Shown: positions 1 through 8,805 of the stretch, in pieces | How positions within the stretch are numbered: position 1 is the first letter of the stretch | Layout of the letters: every line of letters begins with the position of its first letter | DNA from: Dehalococcoidia bacterium | Lineage (GTDB): Bacteria; Chloroflexota; Dehalococcoidia; GIF9; AB-539-J10 | Assembly (NCBI GenBank): GCA_030602785.1 | Contig: JAUVZB010000013.1 | Location: 1 to 43,335 of the forward strand | Direction of reading: 5' to 3' | DNA: 43,335 bases | Made by a program: the position numbers and the translations under genes | Notes under the pieces: model-generated | Database searches by the model: none | Seen by the model: only the letters and a program-made list of their open reading frames with translations | What the model was told of the DNA's origin: nothing

Positions 1-118
1 GTCCTGCAACGACGGCGGTAGCAGCAGTAGTTGGTTCGGCGCGTACGGCTTGAACGTCTTCACGCTACTACTATACCCCACCAGTGTTCCATCTCGATGC
101 CCTATATGGCAATGAGAA

Positions 119-3100
119 TTGTTTCTCCGACAGGCTCCTAGTCGGTCCCTTCAAATTGATGGCCAGTTGCTTGCCCGGGGAGTTGCTGCCGCGCCGATTA
201 CTTTCACCGGTACCGGACAAGAAGGGGTACCTGGCTTTGAACCGGCTCCAGGCGATTGGGGCTGCATAGTGTTCTCGGCGACGAGCGTTCCTGCAAGGTA
301 CGATGAGGATGACGAATATGTCGCGGGCTCTATCCTTGAGCATTGCGTCATTGAGTACGCCGGTCATGACTATGGACTTAGAGCGATTGGTTCTGTGCCC
401 CACATCACGGATTGCCACATCCACCAGTGTCTTGGTAGCGGAATCTCGTTGGCGCCCTCGACGGGACAAAGGGTAGTCGTCAGGGACAGTACCATCGAAT
501 CGAATGGTGGTGAGGGGGTCAAACTGGGTCGAGCCGGCGTGATTACGATACTGAACAACGATGTGAACGACAACGGCGGTTCCGGGATTGAATGTGAGGA
601 ATTCTATGGCGACTACGGCGTCGATAGACTCGAGTTCATTGATAATCGTATTGCACGTAATATCGAGGCCGGGATCTACATGGAGGTGATAGAGAACGTC
701 TGCCGAATCGAGGGCAATACGATACAGGCGAACGGAAGCGGAGTGGGGACCGGAGGCGGAATAATAGTTGTTGAATTTGCGGAGGAGCTCGTAATCGCGT
801 CGAATAGGATTGTTGAGAACAGTGCAGAGAATGGTGGGGGCGTCTACATAGGGAGCGCAGGCGCCCCAGTAGATATCTCGCACAACGAAATCGCGGGCAA
901 CACGGCTGATACGTATGGTGGCGGTCTCTACGTGGGGCGGGCCTACGGGGAGGGGGAGGCTGTGGTAACCCGGAATCAGTTCGTCGAGAACTCCGCCCCT
1001 CATGGTGCCGCCATCTACTGCCCAAAGGCTCTTCACCTCAGCGGCAACACGATTCTTGGAAACAGCGCCGATGTCGACGGCGCTACGGTCGAGCTTGGCG
1101 CCGGTGCCTTGTTCAACGGCAATGCTGTCGTCGAGAATGATGGCGATGCCTTGAGGATGCTCTCGGAGTCGGGCACCACGTTAGACGCCACCGACAACTG
1201 GTGGGGAACCTCCGATGAGTCCGAGGTTGAGGAGCTCATCTACGACTTCTTTGACGATGGCAGTTTGGGGGTTGTCAGTTTTCGACCCTGCAGAACCGCA
1301 ACACCTGAGTTACCTGGAGGACAATGGCTCTCCCTACCAACTCCGTCTCATGCGGATGGCGTGATTGTGCCGGGCAGTGACATCATCGACGTGGCCGTCG
1401 CGGGCGATGGTCAGACCATTTACGCCATTGGCGTGTCGTACGACAGTCGAGAGAATGAGGAGGCCGTGTGGGCTCTCGAGAGTGGCCCCAACGACCTAGC
1501 CACCACCTATCATCACCCGGAGCTGTGGAAGTCTGAGGATGGCGGTGCAACGTGGACGAACTGTTCCTCCCAGCTACTCGACGCTAGCAACATTCCCGAT
1601 TTGCCGGATGTGGAGAACGGCTCGAGTCCGCACAACAACTGGGAGGACTTCGCGTTCTTCACCGCCATTTCCGTTGCACCCGACGACCCTGACTTCGTGG
1701 TCGTCGCAGGTTGGGGCTGGGATGATGACGCCGTATTGGGCGACAACTACATCCCGGTCGTGGTCGGCTCGAACGACGGCGCAGGCAAGTTCTACTACAT
1801 GGGCTGCGGCACCGTTCAGGGCATGATCACCTGTGTCGACGTGTCCATGGAGGTCGATGACAAGCACGTCATCGCCCTCGGCACGTGGGACTGGGAGAAC
1901 GAGTCTCCATCCGGCCCCGGTGGCCCCACGAACAACTACGACCTGAACAACGCCGCCATCTGGCGCTACGAGGCAGGCGGCTACTGGTCGGCCTACTGGA
2001 CCGACACCACCGCCTACGACGGCTGGCTCGGCATGGATGCCATTGTTGACCTCGAGTTCTCACCGAACTTCGACGTCGATGACACCATCATCGCTCTCTG
2101 TGTCGGCAACGTCAACGACCAGTATTGCGATCTCCCTGATGACGTCGACCCCGGCGTGAATGACTCAGTCCCCGACTACATGGGCTACATGCTCCAGGCA
2201 GGCACCTGGAACAGCATCGATGCCTGGAACGGCGAGGCGGAGTTCGACAGCTACCCGGTAGTCATCAAGAACGATGACTACAGCATCGTCAGCCCCCTCG
2301 AGACCGCTCTTGGGGTGTATGCCTTGCCCACAGGTTGGGACAATGTAGGCCAGCTGGTCCGGCGCGCAGGCGATATCGACCTGCCGATGGACTACATGGG
2401 CGATGACAACTCCGAGCGCAAGGTCATGGTCCTCGTCAACGGCATCGAGGTCAACATGGTCTCCGCGATCGACGAGGTGATCGATGACGGCGGCTTCATG
2501 TTCTGGGTCGAGAACACAACCATCTCCCTCGAGATGCTCGACCACGAGGACAACCCCTTCATCGCCTCCATCGACTACCACGGCAACGTCGACATGGAGG
2601 GCAGGACCCTTGCAGGCCTCGCCTTCCCCAGCTCATGGCGCTACCAGGAGATCCTGGATTGGTTCACCGGCGTTGACCCTTTCCCGGACATCGGCTGCTG
2701 CAACGGAGTCCAGGTCCTGAGGACCGAGACGACCGGCGTCTGCTACCCCGACTGGGATTGGGCCGCCAAGCCACCCACGGGACAGTTCATGGCCACGGTC
2801 ATGATGAGCCCCGATGGCGAATGGGCCTTCGCAGGCACGATGGGCGAGAGCTACATGGCGTGGAACGGCTGGTGGTCTGACGAGAGCGCCTTCTCCGTGA
2901 GCGGCCACGAGGATGAACTCGGCGAGGCCTGGAACCAGTCCGGCCTGATAGACACGGACATCGATGTTGTGACTGACGTCGCCGTGTCCGTGAGTGCCCA
3001 GGAGACCATCTATATTCCTGAGGCTACCTGCCTGTACGTTGCTACCACCAACAGGGACGAGGTCGAGAAGATCGGCAATTGCGACAGCATCTGGCGCTCC

Positions 3101-5230
3101 TGTGACGACGGTACCTCATGGCTGCGAATCTGGAACAAGGAGCTTGAGGGTAGCCCGATGGACGGTACCTTTGAGTGGATGGAACTCGGCATCGCACCCG
3201 GTGAGGGAGTAACTGAGGACATCTATATGGCGGACATCGGCACCGAGACGATCTGGCAGTCCTCCGGCTCCGGCGATGCCTCCTGCTCCGCCGGACTCGG
3301 CTGCTGGACTGACCGCAACACCGGTCTCGATGAGATTACCGACTTTGCAGTCCTCGATGCGTCGACCCTCTACGTCGTCGACTTCAACGGCGACATGGTC
3401 AAGTCCACCACCAGTGGCCGCCACTGGTCCCCGACCGAAGACACCAAGGTGTGTGACGATGAAGGCGAGTGGGCGCACGACATCATCTGCTGGGGCGACT
3501 GGGTCATCGTTGGAGGTACTGAAGGCTCAGTCTCCTACTCCCAGGACGATGGCAACTCCTTTGCCCTGCTGAGCAGTATGACTGACCTTGACGCTGGACC
3601 TGTGCAAGTGGCGTTCGACCCCTATTTCGCCAACAATCGCTATGTCTATGCCGCAACAGGTACCGAGGCGGGCGGCGTGTATCGGTTTGACATGACTGCT
3701 GGTGTTACATGGCAGAGTACCGGAGCACCGGCTCGTGCCTATTCCGGTGTGTGTGTGGAAGGAGACTCGGATGGCTGCACGTCTGCGGAGACCGGCGGTA
3801 TCGTCTATGCTGCCTTCACCAGCGGAGTAGAGCGCAAGCTGGGCGGTCGCACGAATGCGGCATATGACTGCCTGACAAATGGACTTGTTCTTGCGGATGG
3901 CTTCGGCGCCGGACGAGAGACGCTCGATGTTTCGGCATCTCAACTCTGGGGCTTCAACTCACCGACGTACGATTTGGATGAAGGAACAGGCAATCTATGG
4001 GTATATCGCGATCCATATGCGACTGCAGCACCTGAGCTCACATCTCCACAGGACGATGACACGATTCCAGGAAACCCCACGACCTTCCTGAACATGGCCT
4101 TCAAGCTTGAGTGGGCGCCGTTGGACGACGCTGCCACGTATCAGTTGCAGGTGGCCAGCAATGATGCGTTTACAGCTCCTATCCTGGACGTCTCCATGGA
4201 GGGGATTGAGTATCTGGTGCCTGCAGGGCTACTCGATTTGGGAATCGAATTCTTCTGGCGGGTCCGGGCGCTGGACGCAGATGACGGGAATGAGGTCATC
4301 CGTAGCTGGTGGTCACCGGTGCGTTCCTTCATCGTCACGATACGGATGCTGACGGTCTCCAACGGGACTGGAGCTTCACACATAACGCAGACGTCCGCAC
4401 GACTCAATGGCGAGGTCATCGACACGGGAGGGGAGACTCCGTCTATCACTGTCTACTGGGGGACCGCGAATGGCGGCATTGACCCGCTGGCATGGCAAGA
4501 GTCCCATAGCCTTGGCCAGCTCATCGAGGGTCAGTTCTCCCTCGACGTCGACGGGCTCAGCCCCGGCACCCCATACTTCTACCGCTGTTACGCTGACAAC
4601 TCGAGTTCCTCTGCGTGGGCAGCCAGCACTACCTCGTTCTCCACTCTGCCGCCTGCCGGCGACGTATCGGCAGTCGCGGATTACGATGTGGTGGTACCGG
4701 GCGCAATGGTTGCGGTGACAATCCATGCTGGCTACATTGTCGACCTCAACGCGGCGCAGTACGACCTCGTGTTCGACCCGTTGGTCCTGCAGGTGGTATC
4801 GGTCGACGATGGTGTGATAGAGGACACAACCGTCCCCGGACAGTGGAGTATGCCATCTACCGGCAGGTGCAGGGTGGTGAACTCCCTGGGTACGGGCACG
4901 GTCAGCGGCAGCGGATACCTTTCACGCATATGGTTCGCCGCAATCGGCGACGCAGGCACGTCGACCCCGGTTACGTTCGACGCGGGGATACTGTCCGGCC
5001 TGGAGTATGAGATTGAGACAGTGTGGAATAGCACTTCGGTCGCAGTGGATGGCGTGCTCGGGGACGTCAACGGGGACGGAAGTATCGATGCCCTGGACAT
5101 GACGGCGGTCGCTCGGCAAGTACTTCTTATTGACCCCTCGAACTCTGCTGCTGATGCGAACGGTGACGGCGTGGTGAATGTGCTGGACATGACAACGATA
5201 GCCCGCATGATTCTGGGCCTGGAGACATAG
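119..5230 (+). CDS. Giant beta-helix / beta-propeller / cohesin / dockerin surface protein, probably 5'-truncated
   Basis: Predicted extracellular modular protein of about 1703 residues. Seen: parallel beta-helix repeats (about residues 30-390, with GGG-x-Y/I strands and the closing DNWWGTSDESEVE motif), BNR-type beta-propeller repeats (first WKSEDGGATW near 467), FN3/Ig-like modules (about 1304-1400 and 1412-1510), a cohesin-like module (about 1513-1645; DLNAAQYDLVFDP) and a C-terminal type I dockerin with two calcium loops (DVNGDGSIDALD near 1648, DANGDGVVNVLD near 1678). The 5' end is odd. An in-frame TGA lies at 113-115, the only early start is TTG at 119 without a good ribosome site, there is no signal peptide, and the first residues already look like the inside of a beta-helix strand. 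Inference: the N-terminus with its export signal was lost by rearrangement, or a frameshift lies upstream. The dockerin could dock onto the cohesin of the next gene, 7 bp downstream. Confidence 0.8.
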   Translation: MFLRQAPSRSLQIDGQLLARGVAAAPITFTGTGQEGVPGFEPAPGDWGCIVFSATSVPARYDEDDEYVAGSILEHCVIEYAGHDYGLRAIGSVPHITDCHIHQCLGSGISLAPSTGQRVVVRDSTIESNGGEGVKLGRAGVITILNNDVNDNGGSGIECEEFYGDYGVDRLEFIDNRIARNIEAGIYMEVIENVCRIEGNTIQANGSGVGTGGGIIVVEFAEELVIASNRIVENSAENGGGVYIGSAGAPVDISHNEIAGNTADTYGGGLYVGRAYGEGEAVVTRNQFVENSAPHGAAIYCPKALHLSGNTILGNSADVDGATVELGAGALFNGNAVVENDGDALRMLSESGTTLDATDNWWGTSDESEVEELIYDFFDDGSLGVVSFRPCRTATPELPGGQWLSLPTPSHADGVIVPGSDIIDVAVAGDGQTIYAIGVSYDSRENEEAVWALESGPNDLATTYHHPELWKSEDGGATWTNCSSQLLDASNIPDLPDVENGSSPHNNWEDFAFFTAISVAPDDPDFVVVAGWGWDDDAVLGDNYIPVVVGSNDGAGKFYYMGCGTVQGMITCVDVSMEVDDKHVIALGTWDWENESPSGPGGPTNNYDLNNAAIWRYEAGGYWSAYWTDTTAYDGWLGMDAIVDLEFSPNFDVDDTIIALCVGNVNDQYCDLPDDVDPGVNDSVPDYMGYMLQAGTWNSIDAWNGEAEFDSYPVVIKNDDYSIVSPLETALGVYALPTGWDNVGQLVRRAGDIDLPMDYMGDDNSERKVMVLVNGIEVNMVSAIDEVIDDGGFMFWVENTTISLEMLDHEDNPFIASIDYHGNVDMEGRTLAGLAFPSSWRYQEILDWFTGVDPFPDIGCCNGVQVLRTETTGVCYPDWDWAAKPPTGQFMATVMMSPDGEWAFAGTMGESYMAWNGWWSDESAFSVSGHEDELGEAWNQSGLIDTDIDVVTDVAVSVSAQETIYIPEATCLYVATTNRDEVEKIGNCDSIWRSCDDGTSWLRIWNKELEGSPMDGTFEWMELGIAPGEGVTEDIYMADIGTETIWQSSGSGDASCSAGLGCWTDRNTGLDEITDFAVLDASTLYVVDFNGDMVKSTTSGRHWSPTEDTKVCDDEGEWAHDIICWGDWVIVGGTEGSVSYSQDDGNSFALLSSMTDLDAGPVQVAFDPYFANNRYVYAATGTEAGGVYRFDMTAGVTWQSTGAPARAYSGVCVEGDSDGCTSAETGGIVYAAFTSGVERKLGGRTNAAYDCLTNGLVLADGFGAGRETLDVSASQLWGFNSPTYDLDEGTGNLWVYRDPYATAAPELTSPQDDDTIPGNPTTFLNMAFKLEWAPLDDAATYQLQVASNDAFTAPILDVSMEGIEYLVPAGLLDLGIEFFWRVRALDADDGNEVIRSWWSPVRSFIVTIRMLTVSNGTGASHITQTSARLNGEVIDTGGETPSITVYWGTANGGIDPLAWQESHSLGQLIEGQFSLDVDGLSPGTPYFYRCYADNSSSSAWAASTTSFSTLPPAGDVSAVADYDVVVPGAMVAVTIHAGYIVDLNAAQYDLVFDPLVLQVVSVDDGVIEDTTVPGQWSMPSTGRCRVVNSLGTGTVSGSGYLSRIWFAAIGDAGTSTPVTFDAGILSGLEYEIETVWNSTSVAVDGVLGDVNGDGSIDALDMTAVARQVLLIDPSNSAADANGDGVVNVLDMTTIARMILGLET

Positions 5231-5237
5231 ACGAGTT

Positions 5238-6380
5238 ATGCGCAATACGATGCACCCGCTGCGGTTGAGTGCGGCACTGTTCGTGTCTCTGGTTGCACTC
5301 GGAACTGGCGGTCCCGTGTCACTCGGTGCTGCACCTGTGGCTGTTTCAACGGACATTCCTGCCGCGGTGGACGAGGACGCAACGGTCTCCGCATCGGTAG
5401 TTGTTACGGCAGTGACAGACCTCAATGCTGCTCAATTCGATGTCAGTTTCGACCCCACTGTGCTGGAGCTGACGTCGGTCAGCAATGGTGAAATAGGCGG
5501 TACCACCATTCCCTGTCAGTCGAATGACATGGAGCCAGGACGATGGAGGGTCGTGGCATCGCTTGGAACGGGCGTGGTGTCCGGCTCGGGGTCCCTTGCT
5601 GTTCTTCATTTCAGCATCACTGGCATCCCAGGCGACGAGAGCGCGGTCGAGTTCTCCAACGGCATCCTCAGTGGCCTGTACGAGGCGATTGACGCGACAT
5701 GGGCAGATGCCTACGTCAGCGTGCGGGTCCCACCTGTACCACCGACGGTAATCTCCTCCTACCCCGCTGCGGATGCGGTTGACATACCCATCACCTGCAG
5801 TTTGAGCGCCACGTTCAGCGAAGATATGGATGCCGGCACCATCACCGACACCAGCTTTGCGCTGGAAGAAGGTGGCGTTACCGGGACTGTCTCGTATGAC
5901 GCCGATTCCCGAACGGCATATTTCTTTCCTGCTGCGGAACTCGAAAACGGGACCGCCTACACGGCGAAGCTGGATGCGTCGGTGGCCGACAGTTCGGGCG
6001 TCACTCTCGGCACCCCGTACGTGTGGACCTTCTCAACCCAGGCAGGCTGCTTCATCGCCACAGCGGCCTATGGGTCATCGCTGGACCCTCGACTGGACAC
6101 GCTTCGCGCCTTTCGCGACAACTATCTGCTCACCAATGCGCCAGGTCGAGCCTTCGTGGCCTTCTACTACAAGACGAGTCCCTCAATCGCGGCATTCATC
6201 GAAGAGCGACCTGCACTGGGGTTCTGGGTGCGAGTTCTGCTTTGGCCGATGGTGCTGTTGGCGGAGATGACTCTCAGGAACCCATGGGTGCCGTGGGGCG
6301 TTGGGTTGGCTGCCGCAGGAGGCATCATGGCTGCCTTTCGAAAGCGTGGGACTACGAAAGACGCGCAAGGCCGCGCGTAG
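5238..6380 (+). CDS. Secreted cohesin / Ig-like protein with CFI-box C-terminal membrane anchor
   Basis: A 380-residue exported protein. Residues 1-33 form a signal peptide. Residues about 32-165 are a cohesin-like module that repeats the DLNAAQFDVSFDP signature of the upstream gene. Residues about 170-272 match a Big_5/SbsA-like Ig domain (SYPAADAVDIP, FSEDMDAGTI). The C-terminus carries GCFIATAAYGS (about 269-279), the CFI-box found in secreted proteins of several phyla, followed by an amphipathic stretch, hydrophobic segments (about 325-365) and a basic tail. The ATG lies 7 bp after the stop of the dockerin-bearing gene, with GGAG at 5221-5224, so the two are probably co-transcribed. Inference: this is a membrane-tethered receptor that could hold dockerin proteins on the cell surface. 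The cohesin fold is assigned from motif likeness only; binding is untested. Confidence 0.82.
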   Translation: MRNTMHPLRLSAALFVSLVALGTGGPVSLGAAPVAVSTDIPAAVDEDATVSASVVVTAVTDLNAAQFDVSFDPTVLELTSVSNGEIGGTTIPCQSNDMEPGRWRVVASLGTGVVSGSGSLAVLHFSITGIPGDESAVEFSNGILSGLYEAIDATWADAYVSVRVPPVPPTVISSYPAADAVDIPITCSLSATFSEDMDAGTITDTSFALEEGGVTGTVSYDADSRTAYFFPAAELENGTAYTAKLDASVADSSGVTLGTPYVWTFSTQAGCFIATAAYGSSLDPRLDTLRAFRDNYLLTNAPGRAFVAFYYKTSPSIAAFIEERPALGFWVRVLLWPMVLLAEMTLRNPWVPWGVGLAAAGGIMAAFRKRGTTKDAQGRA

Positions 6381-6698
6381 GACCACGAAGTCCATAGCAT
6401 TCGCCTTCACACTTCCCCCGGTGGAATGGGCGGGCCGTGTACGAGGCGGAGTAGCGGACACCTACATCCATCATTAGCACGTTAGCTGTGACATCCGTGG
6501 TGTTGGCGGCCATACGGAATTGAGCACCTCTATCGTTTTGCATTGTCACATGGCATCACGGCTCGGTTCCGGCTGGTGCCTGCGGCGGAAGTGCCGGCTT
6601 CGGCCGGGGCAACTGAGGTTGTCGCAGCGTGGGCTTTCGGCTAGAATGCCTTCATAGCCGCCGCTCCCGCGGCGGGCACTGACAAGAAGGAGACGGGC
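6381..6698 (+). other. Intergenic region carrying promoter and leader hairpin
   Basis: No convincing gene is seen in these 318 bases. The left two thirds show no recognisable signal except a GCCGGC-TTC-GGCCGG hairpin near 6595. The right part holds the promoter at 6619-6647, a GC-rich stem-loop (CCGCCGC TCC CGCGGCGG, about 6659-6675) that would lie in the 5' leader, and the ribosome site AAGGAG at 6687-6692. Confidence 0.5.
6619..6647 (+). promoter_or_regulatory. Sigma-70-type promoter of the PKD-like protein gene
   Basis: TTGTCG (6619-6624) and TAGAAT (6642-6647) are separated by exactly 17 bases. The predicted start near 6654 gives a leader of about 45 bases with a strong hairpin and an AAGGAG ribosome site six bases before the ATG at 6699. 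Confidence 0.55.
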
Positions 6699-7703
6699 AT
6701 GGCCCCCTCGCGCAAGTTTCCACTCAGCGACGTCCTGGGCATCGTGTTCGCGATTGCGCTTTTCGCAGCGTTCTTCTTCGCCCCCGTGACAAAGGCAGAG
6801 CCGGAGAACGTGGCTCCGGCAATCGATACTCTCTCCTCATCACACGACCATCTCTACGGCACGCAGTCATGTGAACTGTACTGCAGCGCGCATGACGACG
6901 ATGAAGACGCTCTCACCTTCGTGTGGTCTTCGACGGACGGCAAGGTCACGCCCTCAGGCGCAACGGCCATGTGGACCGAGCCCCACCAGCACGGGTCGTA
7001 CGCAATCATGGTCGAGATTCACGACGGGAACGGAGGATACGACACGTCCTGCGTGATTGTCACAGTCGCCCGGAACCCGGCCCCTGCGATCAACACCTTG
7101 ACGTGTAGCCCCCAACTAGTGCTGCCAGGTGAATCAAGCACGGTGAGCTGCGACGCATCCGACCCGGATGATCACGCCCTTGCCTACGAATGGTCTTCTT
7201 CCTCCGGCACAATCGCGGGCAACGGACACACTGTCACATGGACCGCACCGTCCGCGCCCGGCACATACCTCGTGGCAGTACGCGTGTTCGACGGCCTCGG
7301 AGGCGCCAGCACACGCACGGTACTGCTTGGTGTCGCTCCGGCCGACCCACCAGTCATCGATGAGTTGATCATAAGGCCCTTCCTACCCGAGTACACCAAG
7401 GAGTACCCCTGGGGCTACAGGGTGCTTCGCGGCTGTCTCTGTGAATGCGAGATAGAGTGCGTCGCCTCGGCTGTGGACAAAGAACTGACATACGACTGGA
7501 GTTGCAACGAGGGCAGCATCGAGGGAAGCGGCCCGAAGGTCCTGTTCATTCCGCCCAAGGGCCAGGCCGAAGTGCACGTCACCGTGACGGTGAGTGATAT
7601 GTTTGGACACTCGGCCACAGGCGAACTCTTCTTCAAGGTCTTCAATCGCGAACCTTTCTCCAAGGATACAGACGAAGGAGGTGGCTGCGGATGCAGGGGG
7701 TGA
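6699..7703 (+). CDS. Secreted protein with three PKD/Ig-like domains, cysteine-rich
   Basis: A 334-residue protein with a clear signal peptide (residues 1-33, hydrophobic core SDVLGIVFAIALFAAFFF). Three beta-sandwich repeats follow, each with the PKD-like pattern of an alternating D/E-rich turn, a central W (VWSSTDG, EWSSSSG, DWSCNEG) and a closing V-x-V strand (about 40-125, 130-212, 218-320). Cysteines are unusually frequent for an exported bacterial protein, and the C-terminus ends in GGGCGCRG. There is no membrane anchor, so it is either released or held by the cysteine tail; which one cannot be read from the sequence. It has its own promoter and a GGTGCT-GTA-AGCACC hairpin downstream. 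Role unknown: PKD-like modules usually mediate binding or spacing in surface proteins. Confidence 0.8.
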   Translation: MAPSRKFPLSDVLGIVFAIALFAAFFFAPVTKAEPENVAPAIDTLSSSHDHLYGTQSCELYCSAHDDDEDALTFVWSSTDGKVTPSGATAMWTEPHQHGSYAIMVEIHDGNGGYDTSCVIVTVARNPAPAINTLTCSPQLVLPGESSTVSCDASDPDDHALAYEWSSSSGTIAGNGHTVTWTAPSAPGTYLVAVRVFDGLGGASTRTVLLGVAPADPPVIDELIIRPFLPEYTKEYPWGYRVLRGCLCECEIECVASAVDKELTYDWSCNEGSIEGSGPKVLFIPPKGQAEVHVTVTVSDMFGHSATGELFFKVFNREPFSKDTDEGGGCGCRG

Positions 7704-7760
7704 TGAACCCGGCGCCAGTTGACGCACAGACCGCGTCGGAGTAGCTTGATTGTTGTAGAA

Positions 7761-7775
7761 GGTGCTGTAAGCACC
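7761..7775 (+). terminator. Perfect short stem-loop between PKD-like gene and universal stress gene
   Basis: GGTGCT-GTA-AGCACC forms a perfect 6-bp stem about 60 bases after one gene and 25 before the next start. There is no T-run, so it could equally be an operator or leader hairpin of the stress gene. Confidence 0.35.
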
Positions 7776-7800
7776 CTTGACAGATGGAGGGGGTGGCACG

Positions 7801-8256
7801 ATGTTCAGAAAGGTTCTTGTTTGCCTTGACGGGTCAAGCCTCGCGGAACAGATGCTCCCGTATGCCACAGAGATCGCCGAGCGATTCGGCTCATCGATCG
7901 TCCTCCTCCAGGTATTGCACGTGCCGTCATCCCTGGCAGCTGCCTCTGCACAGGGTGCCGAGAGCGTCATAGAGGAAGAGATGCGCCGTCTCGCCTTCGA
8001 CGCACGCACTTACCTGGAGCGACTTGCTGCGAATCTGCGTGACACAGGAATGCGTGTGGAGGCAGTAACTGTAGAGGGAACCCCCGGAGACGCGATAGTC
8101 GAGTACGCGACCGCTAATGAAGTCGACTTCATCGCTATTGCGACACACGGTCGACGCAACATCGGGCGGCTCGTGTTCGGGAGTGTGGCCGACCACGTCC
8201 TCAGGAATACGTGCATCCCCGTGTTCTCGGTCAAGCCGAGGGAGACCAAGAAGTAG
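7801..8256 (+). CDS. Universal stress protein (UspA family)
   Basis: A 151-residue single-domain Usp. It has the N-terminal strand MFRKVLVCLDGS, the ATP-loop pattern THGRRNIGRLVFGSV (G-2x-G followed by GS) near residues 117-131, and the C-terminal CIPVFSVK strand. An in-frame TTG exists at 7777, but ATG 7801 with GGAGG at 7786-7790 and the family's usual start are preferred. Proteins of this type bind nucleotide and help survival under starvation, oxidative stress or respiration arrest. A small helical protein follows 76 bp downstream on the same strand. A second Usp gene lies at 32.8 kb. Confidence 0.9.
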   Translation: MFRKVLVCLDGSSLAEQMLPYATEIAERFGSSIVLLQVLHVPSSLAAASAQGAESVIEEEMRRLAFDARTYLERLAANLRDTGMRVEAVTVEGTPGDAIVEYATANEVDFIAIATHGRRNIGRLVFGSVADHVLRNTCIPVFSVKPRETKK

Positions 8257-8332
8257 CCCGGCCTCCCGGCACGATTCCCGGTGGCTGCGAATCTCAAGCA
8301 GGTTCAGGCCGACACACCAGGAGGGGAACACG

Positions 8333-8611
8333 ATGGAAGACGAGAAACCCAAGGAGAGCGAACGCAGTGCCGGGGAGAGCCTCGGTCAGATGCTCACGGC
8401 GTTCGGGCAGGCCATCAGCGAGATATTCAACGACCCCGAGCTGAAGGAGAAGGCCAGGGAGTTCGCGGACGCAGCCACGGAGTCAGCCGCGAAGCTGGGA
8501 CGCCGGTTCGAGGATGACGATGTGAAGGAGAGGTTCCGGCAGGCCGGGGCAGCCGCCGAGGATTTCGGGAGAGCCGTCTCCGACCGCTTCAAATCCGAGA
8601 GCAGCCCGTAG
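8333..8611 (+). CDS. Small charged helical protein of unknown function
   Basis: 92 residues starting at ATG 8333 with a near-perfect AGGAGG (8319-8324) eight bases upstream, which argues that it is a real gene. The sequence is almost entirely amphipathic helix, rich in E, K, A and R (FADAATESAAKLGRRF, RFRQAGAAAEDFGRAV). Two similar helical halves suggest an internal repeat. There is no signal peptide, membrane segment or cysteine. I do not recognise the family. It follows the universal stress gene and may be co-expressed with it. Confidence 0.75.
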   Translation: MEDEKPKESERSAGESLGQMLTAFGQAISEIFNDPELKEKAREFADAATESAAKLGRRFEDDDVKERFRQAGAAAEDFGRAVSDRFKSESSP

Positions 8612-8734
8612 CCCCCTGCCACCCGGAGCTCCATTGAGGGAACTCCCTGCCTCGCCATGAAATCCCACCGGAGAGACAAGGCCGGCAGCATTCTGCGGCC
8701 ACGCAGACTCTCCCTTTTCAGCTCTCGCGCACTG

Positions 8735-8740
8735 TATAAT
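8735..8740 (+). promoter_or_regulatory. Perfect TATAAT -10 box ahead of alcohol dehydrogenase gene
   Basis: TATAAT at 8735-8740 lies 65 bases before the ATG at 8806. No good -35 hexamer is at the right distance (TTTTCA at 8715-8720 is only 14 bases away), so only the -10 element is claimed. Confidence 0.4.
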
Positions 8741-8805
8741 GTAGCGCGTGGCGGCGGTCGGACAGGTCCGCCTGCCAGCTCGTAAGACAAGACACGGGAG
8801 GAGAC

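Noticed and set aside
71-1036. 321-codon open frame on the minus strand
   Set aside because: Antisense to the beta-helix part of the large surface protein, with no domain pattern and no ribosome site. The opposite frame has clear repeats.
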